Assembly: GCA_046719305.1 (NCBI GenBank)
Contig: JBDNDE010000073.1
Span: 1 to 16,563 of the forward strand
Source: RGDT01 sp046719305
GTDB taxonomy: Bacteria > Planctomycetota > Planctomycetia > Gemmatales > Gemmataceae
Length of the DNA: 16,563 nt
Direction of reading: 5' to 3'
Part shown: positions 6,524 to 14,037 of the stretch, one piece after another
Position numbering within the stretch: the first letter of the stretch is position 1
Layout: each line of letters starts with the position of its first letter
The notes under the pieces: generated by a model
The model's input: the letters and a program-made list of their open reading frames with translations, nothing else
Databases searched by the model: none
What the model was told of the DNA's origin: nothing
Translations under genes and position numbers: made by a program

Positions 6524-7258
6524 ATGGCCAGTGAAACGATCACGGCTGCCCAGGCCGAAGTACTGGAAGCGTGCCAACAAGCCCTCGGGTACCGTTTTGA
6601 GCAACCCGAACTTTTGCGTTGGGCGCTCACTCACACCTCGGGGGCCAACTCCCGTTTGGCCTCCAATGAGCGCCTGGAGTTCCTGGGCGATGCCATTCTC
6701 GGTATGATTGCTTGCGAGCAACTCTACCATCGCTTCCCTGATTTTCAGGAAGGCGATCTAACTCGCATCAAGTCGGCCATTGTCAGTCGTCGGGCCTGTT
6801 CACGTTTCTGCGAAAATCTGAATTTGGGCCGCTTCCTATTTCTCGGTCGCGGCATGAACGCCCAAGAGATGGCCCGGGTACCCACCGGAATGCTCGCCGA
6901 CCTGTACGAATCGCTGGTTGCGGCCATATATCTCGACGGCGGTTTAGAAGCGGCCCGTGCCTTTGTGTTGCGACAACTAACGCCTGAAATCGAGGCCGTG
7001 GTCGGCGGGAACCAGGGGAACAACTATAAGTCGCAGTTGCAACAGGTCGCCCAACGCGAGTACAACCTAACGCCGCAATACCTCGTCTTGGACGAGAAAG
7101 GCCCCGACCATAGCAAATGCTTCCTGGTCGCGGCGGTCCTCGGCGGCCATACCCATACTGGTGCCTGGGGACGCACCAAGAAAGAGGCCGAGCAACGCGC
7201 TGCCCGCAATGCTCTGGCGGAGATCTACGGCGAGGAGCTCCCGTTTGACCACGGGTGA
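6524..7258 (+). CDS. rnc: Ribonuclease III
   Basis: The 244-residue enzyme cuts double-stranded RNA, chiefly in rRNA precursor processing and in mRNA turnover. The signature NERLEFLGDA is at 48-57 (acidic residues E49, E52, D56), and a second acidic pair D126/E129 sits in LADLYESLVAAIYLDGG, as expected for the two-metal site. A C-terminal double-stranded RNA-binding domain covers about 168-236, with NYKSQLQQ at its start and TKKEAEQRAARNAL in its last helix. Length fits the bacterial family. The start at MASETI is the best by alignment, but no Shine-Dalgarno is visible; an in-frame GTG at 6491 is an alternative. It lies 142 bp after the kinase and 10 bp before the next gene. Confidence 0.95.
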   Translation: MASETITAAQAEVLEACQQALGYRFEQPELLRWALTHTSGANSRLASNERLEFLGDAILGMIACEQLYHRFPDFQEGDLTRIKSAIVSRRACSRFCENLNLGRFLFLGRGMNAQEMARVPTGMLADLYESLVAAIYLDGGLEAARAFVLRQLTPEIEAVVGGNQGNNYKSQLQQVAQREYNLTPQYLVLDEKGPDHSKCFLVAAVLGGHTHTGAWGRTKKEAEQRAARNALAEIYGEELPFDHG

Positions 7259-7268
7259 ACGAACAGCC

Positions 7269-7562
7269 ATGAGCCGCACGTCCTACCTTGTTCGTTGCGG
7301 CTGTCAACAGCCGGCCCGCTACAAGATCGCTGCTGTGTGGAGTGACGGGACAACCTGTGAATTGAAGACTTATGCCCTAGCTTGCGATGGGTGCTTGGCT
7401 GATGCCTATCGTCAGGCCTGTCAACGCCGCGAGGGCTGTCGCCTCAGCCCCGGTGAAACCCTAGAATACCCCTGGGTGTATGAATTAGCATGTGGCTGCC
7501 CCTCGGGCCAACTACGCCGCCGACCGGACCTCGAAACCCCTCACGAGACCCACCGCTTATGA
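7269..7562 (+). CDS. Small nine-cysteine protein, probably zinc-binding
   Basis: The 97-residue protein is not recognised. It holds nine cysteines: C10, C12, C30, C39, C42, C51, C57, C75 and C77. CxC at 10-12, CDGC at 39-42 and CGC at 75-77 suggest a metal-binding fold, maybe two zinc sites. The middle (RYKIAAVWSDGTTCELKTYA) is a plausible beta-hairpin before the helix carrying DGCLADAYRQAC. There is no signal peptide, which suggests the cytoplasm. It sits 10 bp after RNase III, and its stop overlaps the start of the next gene in ATGA, so the three genes are likely co-translated or at least co-transcribed. The start MSRTSY has only a weak upstream GGTGA; starts further upstream would run into rnc. 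Confidence 0.7.
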   Translation: MSRTSYLVRCGCQQPARYKIAAVWSDGTTCELKTYALACDGCLADAYRQACQRREGCRLSPGETLEYPWVYELACGCPSGQLRRRPDLETPHETHRL

Positions 7563-8287
7563 CTGCCCTGCTTCTGCTGTTGATCCTCGTTGCCGATCCC
7601 AAAACCGATGAATCCCAAACGGCCCGAGCCGTAGTGGAAAAGGCCATTGCTGCTCTGGGAGGAGCGGAGGCCGTGCGAGCCTCGCACCGCATGACGGGCA
7701 CCGGTAGCGGTACCCTACATGTCAACGCCGCTTCACAAAAGATCCGCAACCGTTTTTCCGCTCAGGGGCTGGACCGGCTCCGCTGGGAAGTCGAGATCAA
7801 CGGCAGCACCATCTTGATCGGTCTACATGCTAAGGGGGTCTGGCTCTCGGGCAACGGGATCGATGCCAAACCCCTCAAAGATGATCAGGCCACTGCCTTT
7901 CGTCGTGGCGTTGCGGCCCTGCGAGTGGTAGAATGCCCGACGCTCCTGCTGGAAAAAGGCTGGACGCTTGCCCCGTTAGGTGAACTGAAGATCGATGATA
8001 CCCCTGCTATTGGCATCAAAGCCAGCCGCAAAGGCGAACCGGACCTCGACCTGTGGTTCGATGCCAAGACCCACTTGCCTTTGCGTGTCGAGTATCGCTT
8101 CACCAAGCCGGGCGAGACGGCCGAAACCTCGTTACGCGGCACCTTCAGCGAGTATCGCAAGATGGCTGGCCGTAAACATTTCACCAAGATGAGCGTGTAT
8201 CAGGACGGGAATCTAGCTCTGGAGATGGAGCGCAGTGAGATCGAGAACGCCGAGTCGTTCGCTGAGGAAACCTTCGCACGACCTTGA
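7559..8287 (+). CDS. Exported LolA-like protein
   Basis: The 242-residue protein starts with a short hydrophobic leader, MTALLLLLILVADPK, which looks like a Sec signal peptide, though with little positive charge. The mature part begins with a helix (ARAVVEKAIAALGGAEAVRA) and continues as antiparallel strands such as RLRWEVEINGSTILIGL and LDLWFDAKTHLPLRVEYRF. This pattern is that of the half-barrel LolA/LppX fold that binds lipids, widely present in planctomycetes as uncharacterised secreted proteins. The match is by pattern only, so function is unproven; it is not claimed to be LolA itself. Its ATG overlaps the stop of the small cysteine-rich gene (ATGA at 7559-7562), giving translational coupling. 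Confidence 0.7.
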   Translation: MTALLLLLILVADPKTDESQTARAVVEKAIAALGGAEAVRASHRMTGTGSGTLHVNAASQKIRNRFSAQGLDRLRWEVEINGSTILIGLHAKGVWLSGNGIDAKPLKDDQATAFRRGVAALRVVECPTLLLEKGWTLAPLGELKIDDTPAIGIKASRKGEPDLDLWFDAKTHLPLRVEYRFTKPGETAETSLRGTFSEYRKMAGRKHFTKMSVYQDGNLALEMERSEIENAESFAEETFARP

Positions 8288-8505
8288 AAAGAACGTGGGA
8301 TTCAGAGCGTTCATGACCTCAGTACTCTCGCGTGTCGTTGCTTAGAAGATGCAAATTCGTGGAGTATTGACGCCGACCTACAAAGAAAGCTCCAGCTAAG
8401 GCTTAGGGGGGTTTAAGCAATCTGAACCCACCTGCCAAGTATGGAGGTCAACCGCTGGCCCTGGGCAATGGCGGAGAGACCACAAGGCAAGGTGGGGGGA
8501 GCAGC

Positions 8506-8564
8506 AGGTTTGTGGAGGCGGCTGACTTTCTTCTCGATGCAAAGATATTGGTTTCCACAAACCT
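8506..8564. repeat. Inverted repeat, possible stem-loop
   Basis: AGGTTTGTGGA at 8506-8516 is the exact reverse complement of TCCACAAACCT at 8554-8564. Allowing G-U pairs the stem extends by three pairs (to 8519 and 8551) with a loop of about 31 nt. It could be a structured RNA, the ends of a small inverted-repeat element, or a protein-binding site. Nothing in between is a recognisable gene. Confidence 0.75.
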
Positions 8565-8664
8565 ACGCTTTCAAAGATGATGTTCCTACCTGACTACCTT
8601 CCTGCAAAGAGAAACGTCAGAAGCGAACGACCGAATCACTGTTGCCGTCTTTCCTCGAACAACT

Positions 8665-8698
8665 GCCCGCTGGCCAACATCGCCCGCTGGCCAATATC
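8665..8698. repeat. 17-bp tandem repeat, two copies
   Basis: GCCCGCTGGCCAACATC (8665-8681) is followed directly by GCCCGCTGGCCAATATC (8682-8698), identical in 16 of 17 positions. The unit is not a multiple of three, so it would shift a coding frame, which argues against coding here. Confidence 0.9.
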
Positions 8699-8934
8699 GT
8701 CTGGGATACCGCTTTTGGCCTGCCTGTAGTCGATGTTCTTGGCGGACCACGGGCGACTAAGATCCCGCGTAGGCAAGTGACACCGCTGTTGGTTGCATCC
8801 CCAATACGATCCGTACGATAGGGCTAGAACATGTGAAGCGCTCTTCTGACCCGTCCGGTCTTCTCCTATGGGGAAGGTCGCGGTATGTTAAATTCTAGTT
8901 ATTCTGGTTGCATCCTGTCATGCGGAGGTGGATC

Positions 8935-10716
8935 TTGGCGTCGCGCTATGTCGTGGGCATTGATCTGGGTACAACCAACTCGGCGCTTGCCTTTGCCGAA
9001 ACCGGTGGTTCCGTCACGCAACTGCTGCCGATTCCTCAAGTGGTACAACCGGGACAGGTAGAAGAACGGCTGTTACTGCCCTCGTTTTTGTATCTACCCC
9101 GCCCCGGTGAGGTTCCGACCGGCAGCCTGCGACTGCCCTGGGCCGCCGATCGCGATTACGCTGTCGGCGAATATGCCCGTCGCCAAGGAAGCCAAGTCGA
9201 AACTCGCCTGGTAGCCTCAGCCAAGTCTTGGCTGTGTCATCCCGGTGTCGATCGCAGAGCAGCCATCTTACCGTTCAAGGCTGGAGAGGGCGACCGACGC
9301 ATCTCGCCTGTCGAGGCCAGCACGCTGTATCTACGCCACTTAGTCGAAGCCTGGAACGCTTCTTTTCCCAGCGATCCATTGCCTGCCCAGGAGATCCTCC
9401 TCACGGTGCCGGCCAGCTTCGATGCCGTTGCTCGCGAATTGACCGTCGAAGCCGCCCAAGCGGCTGGATTGGAACATCTGACGCTCTTGGAGGAGCCACA
9501 GGCTGCGTTTTACGCCTGGCTGGACCAGCAGGGCGACGCCTGGCGGGATCAAGTTCGCGTTGGCGATGTCATCCTCATCTGTGACGTGGGCGGCGGCACC
9601 ACCGACCTCTCTCTCATCGCCGTTGAAGAGGAAGACGGCCGCCTGATGCTCCGCCGTGTTGCTGTTGGCGATCACATCCTGCTGGGCGGCGACAATATGG
9701 ATCTGACGCTTGCCTATTTCCTCGCCAAAAAGCTCGGCAGTAAATTGGATCTTGGCCAGATGCTCCTGCTTCGGCATGCGGCACGTGAAGCCAAGGAAGC
9801 GTTGCTCACCGACTACAGCAAATCGAGCGTTCCGATCACCGTGGTCGGACGGGGCACCAAGCTGATCGGCGGCACCCTCCGCACCGAACTGACTCGAGAT
9901 GAACTAACGGCCCAGTTGCTCGATGGCTTCTTCCCGAGTGTCGGGGCCGATGCCGTGCCCCGGGCCGCACACCTGGCCGGGTTTGCCGAGATGGGATTGC
10001 CGTATGCCAGCGACCCGAGCCTGACGGCGCACCTAGCCTATTTCCTGCGCCGCCATGCGAATGACCTGAGCAAGTCTCGCCAAGGACCGCCCCAGCCCAC
10101 GGCCGTGCTGTTCAACGGTGGGGTGTTCAAGGCCGAGGCTTTTCAGCAGCGGGTGATTGACGCCTTAAACCGTTGGAGCGCCGGGCATGCCCAACCGATC
10201 AAGGTCTTGCCCAGTGCCGACCTGGATCTAGCGGTCGCCAAAGGAGCCGCCTACTATGGCCAAGTGCGTCACGGCAAGGGAGTTCGGATTCGAGGCGGTA
10301 CCTCGCGTTCCTACTATATCGGCATCGAGACGGCGCGACCGGCAGTGCCGGGGGTTCCGCCGCCTTTCAAAGCCCTATGCGTGGTGCCCTTTGGCATGGA
10401 AGAAGGGACGGAAACCGACGTGCCCGGCCACGAATCGTTCCTGTTGGTCAACACCCCGGCCGAGTTTCGCTTTCTGGGTAGCACTGTCCGCCAGAGCGAC
10501 CCGGTTGGCCTGATGCTCGAAGAATGGGACGAACACCAACTAGAGGAGATGGCCCCGCTGAGCACCACCCTGGTTGATCCTACTGGGGCCACTCACTACA
10601 TTCCGGTTCGGCTGCATAGCAAGGTGACAGAGATTGGTATCCTGGAATTATGGTGCCTAAGCCGGGATGGCCAACAACGCTGGAAGCTCGAGTTCAACAT
10701 CCGTGACAAGCGATGA
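8935..10716 (+). CDS. Hsp70-family protein lacking the helical lid
   Basis: The 593-residue protein is an ATP-driven chaperone-like protein. The nucleotide-binding domain holds phosphate-1 VVGIDLGTTNSA (6-17), phosphate-2 DVGGGTTD (217-224) and the adenosine motif FNGG (393-396), and ends with AVAKGAA near 430. Only about 160 residues follow, mostly beta-rich (TSRSYYIGIETARP, FEL-type strands, ending LEFNIRDKR), so it seems to have a substrate-binding beta domain but not the alpha-helical lid or the disordered tail of DnaK. Such shorter Hsp70s are known in bacteria and are not the main DnaK. TTG at 8935 is preferred: GGAGG lies 6 nt before it and the domain begins at once; an ATG at 8920 overlaps the GGAGG. 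No DnaJ or GrpE gene is nearby. Confidence 0.88.
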   Translation: MASRYVVGIDLGTTNSALAFAETGGSVTQLLPIPQVVQPGQVEERLLLPSFLYLPRPGEVPTGSLRLPWAADRDYAVGEYARRQGSQVETRLVASAKSWLCHPGVDRRAAILPFKAGEGDRRISPVEASTLYLRHLVEAWNASFPSDPLPAQEILLTVPASFDAVARELTVEAAQAAGLEHLTLLEEPQAAFYAWLDQQGDAWRDQVRVGDVILICDVGGGTTDLSLIAVEEEDGRLMLRRVAVGDHILLGGDNMDLTLAYFLAKKLGSKLDLGQMLLLRHAAREAKEALLTDYSKSSVPITVVGRGTKLIGGTLRTELTRDELTAQLLDGFFPSVGADAVPRAAHLAGFAEMGLPYASDPSLTAHLAYFLRRHANDLSKSRQGPPQPTAVLFNGGVFKAEAFQQRVIDALNRWSAGHAQPIKVLPSADLDLAVAKGAAYYGQVRHGKGVRIRGGTSRSYYIGIETARPAVPGVPPPFKALCVVPFGMEEGTETDVPGHESFLLVNTPAEFRFLGSTVRQSDPVGLMLEEWDEHQLEEMAPLSTTLVDPTGATHYIPVRLHSKVTEIGILELWCLSRDGQQRWKLEFNIRDKR

Positions 10717-10749
10717 AAGTAGTACCAACGATTACTCTCCACAGCCTGC

Positions 10750-11973
10750 TCATCGCTTGGGCATCAGCATCTGTCGGGGGCAGCCTCCCTCCGGGCAACT
10801 ATCCTTCGGAGTCCCCCCACCAGGGCAACAGCCCGGCGGACAGACTCCTCCCGGACAGGCTGGCATCGTTACTGGTGTCGAGATCTGTATTCTCGGCATT
10901 AGCAGTGGCGCAGTTCCCATCGGCGGCTGCACCGGCACCAGTTCGGCAAGGCTACCTCGGCTCAGCCGGACTGTCAGGGTTTCAGCTTTGACCTCGGCCG
11001 CTCGACCTAGTCGTTCAGATTGCAACTGGACCTCGCCGATCAGTTTCAGGCAATCGCCCAAGATTTCCAGCTTGTTCGCACGGGCCGTGAAATCGTTGCC
11101 CTGGACGGCAATGAAGCTTTTGGCTGCTTTGACATGAACGGTACCGGCGGGGAATTCGAGCGTCATCTCGGAGGCGCAGGTACGTAGATCCGACGAGCGA
11201 AAAGCAAGTTTCGTCTCACCGTTCTCGATTTTCAACGACACCGTTTTGGGATGCACTGCCGGTACAAACGCCATGGCCACTGTGGGCAGCGGTTGCATCG
11301 CAGGGATCGGCTGGACGATCGGCCCAGGCATTGGCGCCGGCATTGCCAGAGGAGGCACCGCAGAAGGACCCGGATGACACTTCTCGACGTGCACGCGGAT
11401 GGGCAGCAGATGCTTGGCCGTGCTTTCGCGCAGCACGCTCAGGTGGGCGACCCCGAGTTTACATTCCAGAGTGCCTTTGTAGATCCGGGGGGTCTCTTCG
11501 CCGGTGAGATGCGTCACCAGCAAATGAACCTTCATGTGTTCTTCTTTTTCACTTTCCTGAAGAAGCGTGGTCATCATCCAACCGTCAGTGACATCAATAT
11601 CAAAGCCAACATGTGAGGGTTTGCCTGGGGTGACGATTTGGTTGGGCCACTGGAGAAAGGATTCGCCCCCATGACCATGGAGAATTCGGACGGTGTAGGT
11701 GCTCGCTTGCGCTTCGACAACCTCGCGAGGCATCGGCAGCGTCCGCACCGCTGCAGGCGGCATCGCTTGACCCACCGCTAACAGATGAGGCGTGTCTGCA
11801 GCGCAGCGGGCCGCCGGACAACCCGCAACCGGGCTATGAGGCACCAAACCGGCCGGCGCAGCCAACGGAGTCGGTACCGGCTCGGCCGGTGTCAACCGAT
11901 GCGCGGTGAAGTAGGCCTGCAAGCCGCCGACAAGCAGGGTCAGCCGCAGCAGACCGAGAAAGCACAAAACCAT
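10750..11973 (-). CDS. Secreted protein with a Cys/Gly/Pro-rich tail
   Basis: This 407-residue protein is not recognised. A hydrophobic start (VLCFLGLLRLTLLVGGLQA) is a signal peptide or membrane anchor. A proline/alanine-rich linker follows to about 85. The first half (about 90-205) is a beta-type region (TYTVRILHGHGGESFLQWPN and onward). A second proline- and methionine-rich linker precedes a C-terminal part (about 240-355) with alternating strands such as TVHVKAAKSFIAVQGNDFTA and AAEVKAETLTVRLSRG, somewhat like the OstA/LptA beta-repeat fold. The last 38 residues hold six cysteines (373, 378, 382, 383, 393, 398) in CPGGVC, GCC and CPEGGC repeats. GGAGG lies 6 nt before the ATG. It converges on Hsp70 with a 33-bp gap. 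Function unknown, probably envelope. Confidence 0.7.
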   Translation of the reverse strand: MVLCFLGLLRLTLLVGGLQAYFTAHRLTPAEPVPTPLAAPAGLVPHSPVAGCPAARCAADTPHLLAVGQAMPPAAVRTLPMPREVVEAQASTYTVRILHGHGGESFLQWPNQIVTPGKPSHVGFDIDVTDGWMMTTLLQESEKEEHMKVHLLVTHLTGEETPRIYKGTLECKLGVAHLSVLRESTAKHLLPIRVHVEKCHPGPSAVPPLAMPAPMPGPIVQPIPAMQPLPTVAMAFVPAVHPKTVSLKIENGETKLAFRSSDLRTCASEMTLEFPAGTVHVKAAKSFIAVQGNDFTARANKLEILGDCLKLIGEVQLQSERLGRAAEVKAETLTVRLSRGSLAELVPVQPPMGTAPLLMPRIQISTPVTMPACPGGVCPPGCCPGGGTPKDSCPEGGCPRQMLMPKR

Positions 11974-12018
11974 GCCAAACCTCCAAAGCGGGTAGGGGGA
12001 GTCTCAAACGACTTGCGG

Positions 12019-12047
12019 CCCATACGCTGATTGCCCGCCTCGGTCAA
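12019..12047 (-). promoter_or_regulatory. Candidate promoter of the Cys-tailed secreted protein gene
   Basis: On the minus strand TTGACC (12042-12047, 5 of 6 to the -35 box) is followed after exactly 17 bp by TATGGG (12019-12024, 3 of 6 to the -10 box). Transcription would begin near 12012, about 38 nt before the ATG at 11973. Confidence 0.4.
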
Positions 12048-12166
12048 GAGGAACCGCCCACCTCGTTCCTGCCAACCGGGCCGATGCTAGGGCTTCCCCC
12101 GGTTACGTCTCCGCTTGCCTTTACTCCCTTTTTGCGTCACACTGAAGGCCAAAAGGAGAACCTGCC

Positions 12167-12892
12167 GTGAACGAGGAGGATTGGCTGCTGTGTCGCGAAC
12201 CCACGCCGATGATTCGTCATCTGCTGGTTGTGATGCGTCATGAGGAACGCAAACTCCGCTTACTCGCCTGTGCGGCATGTCGGCAAGTGTGGAACTTGCT
12301 CAGCGATTCCCGCAGCCGGCGAGCCGTCGAAGTGGCCGAACTGTTTGCCGATGGCCTGACGACGCTCAAGGAACTGGCCCGAGCACGCGGTGACGCCCTG
12401 CTGGCCGCTGGTTGCGGTGAACGTTCGGCGGCCTGGTCGGCCTACTGGGCGGCCAACACGAAAGCCAGTGGGCCCTTGTGGAATGCTTTTGCCGCCGCTG
12501 CTGGGGCTTCTGCCCGCCATGCCGTCGATGCGGTCCACAGTGACCAGGCTCAGGTCTGGGACGATAGCCAAGCCCAGGGCAATCGCCAGCAAGCCGATCT
12601 AATCCGTGAGGTGATTGGCAACCCGTTTCGTCCGGCCGTGCCGCTTGCCCCATGGCTGCGCTGGAACCACGGGCTAATCCCAGCCATGGCTCGCAGCATC
12701 TATCGGGAACACGCCTGGGATCAGATGCCCATTTTGGGCGATGCCCTGGAAGAGGCCGGCTGTACCGATTCACTCTGGCTAGACCATTGCCGGTCCCCCA
12801 TCAACCACGTGCGTGGCTGCTGGTTGCTCGATGCCCTAGGTGCGGCTCCGACTGCGGCAGCGATGGTTGCCGCCACTGGGGAAACTTCCTAA
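12167..12892 (+). CDS. Planctomycete lineage-specific family protein (Gemmata-type)
   Basis: The 241-residue protein belongs to a family I know as common and repeated in Gemmataceae genomes, without an established function. Its typical parts are all here: a W-L near the start with PTPM (13-16), RKLRLLACAACRQVW (28-42), SRRAVEVAE followed by ADGL (50-64), an alanine-rich helical centre (about 70-130), QADLIREVIGNPFRP (141-155), an APWLRWN region, ARSIYREHAWDQMPILGDALEEAGC and a closing HCRSPINHVRGCWLLD. Members are often fused to, or near, SMI1/KNR4-type or leucine-rich proteins; none is seen here. The start codon is GTG, with AGGAGA about 7 nt upstream. It has no signal peptide. Expression order with the next gene is uncertain because 122 bp with hairpins separate them. 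Confidence 0.82.
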   Translation: MNEEDWLLCREPTPMIRHLLVVMRHEERKLRLLACAACRQVWNLLSDSRSRRAVEVAELFADGLTTLKELARARGDALLAAGCGERSAAWSAYWAANTKASGPLWNAFAAAAGASARHAVDAVHSDQAQVWDDSQAQGNRQQADLIREVIGNPFRPAVPLAPWLRWNHGLIPAMARSIYREHAWDQMPILGDALEEAGCTDSLWLDHCRSPINHVRGCWLLDALGAAPTAAAMVAATGETS

Positions 12893-12935
12893 TCTGCTAG
12901 AGATTTCGTTATGACGCGGCTAGTAGATCAACGGC

Positions 12936-12972
12936 TCGGTGAATGAACCGACCTGGCAGAGCACCGGTCGGT
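12936..12972 (+). promoter_or_regulatory. Overlapping alternative hairpins upstream of the SMP-30-like gene
   Basis: TCGGT (12936-12940) can pair with ACCGA (12947-12951), while ACCGACC (12947-12953) can pair with GGTCGGT (12966-12972), a 7-bp stem with a 12-nt loop. The two cannot form together because they share 12947-12951. The second may be a terminator for the upstream gene, but no T-run follows; the pair also resembles an attenuator switch. Confidence 0.35.
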
Positions 12973-13014
12973 CGTCAAGCACAGCGATCTTCTCTCCCAG
13001 GAGTTCATTTTGCC

Positions 13015-14037
13015 ATGTTACTTTTGCTCATGGTCAGCATCGGCGTCGATCCAAACCCGGTGATCCCCGAGGGGGCCAAACTGGAAAAGCTCTACACCCG
13101 CTCCCGAGATGTCACGGGGGGGCTGACGGAAGGCCCCGCCGTTGCCCCGGATGGTTCCATCTTCTTCACCGACATCACCCAGGGCAAAGAGCCTAGCGAA
13201 ATCCTCCGCTATGACCCCAAATCTGGCAAAACGGAGGTCTTCCTCGCCGACGCTCGTAAAGCCAACGGCCTGATGTTCGACCCCGACGGTCGACTGGTCG
13301 CCTGCGAGGGGGCCGACTACGGCGGTCGTGCGGTGGTGCGTTACGATCTGAAAACGAAGAAACGTACTATCCTCACCGACAACTACCAAGGCAAAAAATA
13401 TAACGCTCCCAATGACTTGGTCATTGATGCCAAAGGCCGCATCTTCTTTACCGATCCACGCTATGGTGGCCCAGAACCTCGCGAACTAGAGCATCGCGCC
13501 GTTTATCGCCTCGACCCCGACGGCCGCGTCACCCAACTTACCACCGCTACGGAAAAACCCAACGGGATCATCCTCAGCCCCGATGGCAAAACGCTCTATG
13601 TGGCCGACCACAACAACGGCAGCGACGGGATCGTGCCCGGCGAGAAAGCGATTCCGGGAGCTATGAACATTCTAGCATTTGACCTAGATGAGAAAGGGAA
13701 CGTCGGCAAACCGCGGGTTCTATACGACTTTGGCAAAGGACCGGGCTGCGATGGCATGACCGTCGACACCAAGGGCAACCTCTATCTCACCTCGCGCGAT
13801 CCGAAACGGCCGGGAGTCTTGGTTCTCAACCCCGAGGGCAAAGAAATCGCTTTTCTGCCCACCGGGCCACTCAACCAAGACCCCACCAAACCAGTCGTCG
13901 GTCTGCCCAGTAACGTCGTCTTTGGCATCGGCGAGGACAGCAAAACCCTTTACGTCACCGTGGATACTTCGCTGTATCGTGTGAAGCTGAAGATCGACGG
14001 CTACCACTCAAGCGGCATCGGAGCGCGGTCCAAATGA
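13015..14037 (+). CDS. SMP-30/gluconolactonase-like beta-propeller, exported
   Basis: The 340-residue protein is a six-bladed propeller of the SMP-30/gluconolactonase/LRE type, which hydrolyses sugar lactones or related esters with one divalent metal. Expected metal ligands are visible: E39 in LTEGPAV, N133 in NAPNDLV and D198 in YVADHNN; N183 in KPNGI lies near the site. Repeated strand-turn units of the type 'D.DG.L/I' and 'G.LYV/IFFTD' run through 40-330. The first residues, MLLLLMVSIGVDP, are a short hydrophobic leader, so it may be exported, though charge is lacking. AGGAG sits 11 nt before this ATG, a little far; an upstream in-frame ATG at 12943 would add an unlikely 24 residues. It overlaps the next start by ATGA. 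Confidence 0.88.
   Translation: MLLLLMVSIGVDPNPVIPEGAKLEKLYTRSRDVTGGLTEGPAVAPDGSIFFTDITQGKEPSEILRYDPKSGKTEVFLADARKANGLMFDPDGRLVACEGADYGGRAVVRYDLKTKKRTILTDNYQGKKYNAPNDLVIDAKGRIFFTDPRYGGPEPRELEHRAVYRLDPDGRVTQLTTATEKPNGIILSPDGKTLYVADHNNGSDGIVPGEKAIPGAMNILAFDLDEKGNVGKPRVLYDFGKGPGCDGMTVDTKGNLYLTSRDPKRPGVLVLNPEGKEIAFLPTGPLNQDPTKPVVGLPSNVVFGIGEDSKTLYVTVDTSLYRVKLKIDGYHSSGIGARSK

Larger units (their letters stand above)
8288..8934. other. Long intergenic stretch without a convincing gene
   Basis: About 647 bp separate the LolA-like gene from the Hsp70 TTG start. I see no open frame of family character on either strand. The frame from 8594 to 8821, open for 75 codons but without an ATG, gives a peptide with no recognisable motif. 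The stretch contains an inverted repeat (8506-8564) and a tandem repeat (8665-8698), described separately. The last bases before Hsp70 hold its GGAGG. No good promoter stands out. Confidence 0.7.

Noticed and set aside
8291..8312. GAACG/CGTTC hairpin just after the LolA-like stop
   Set aside because: Only 5 pairs with a 12-nt loop and no T-run; likely chance.
8594..8821. Open frame across the intergenic gap, 75 codons
   Set aside because: No start codon, no ribosome-binding site and no family motif; contains the 17-bp non-triplet tandem repeat. It could be a decayed gene, but I cannot support a call.
10667..11137. Plus-strand open frame opposite the secreted Cys-tailed protein
   Set aside because: Overlaps the end of Hsp70 in another frame and is the mirror of the proline/cysteine-rich gene; low-complexity composition explains it.
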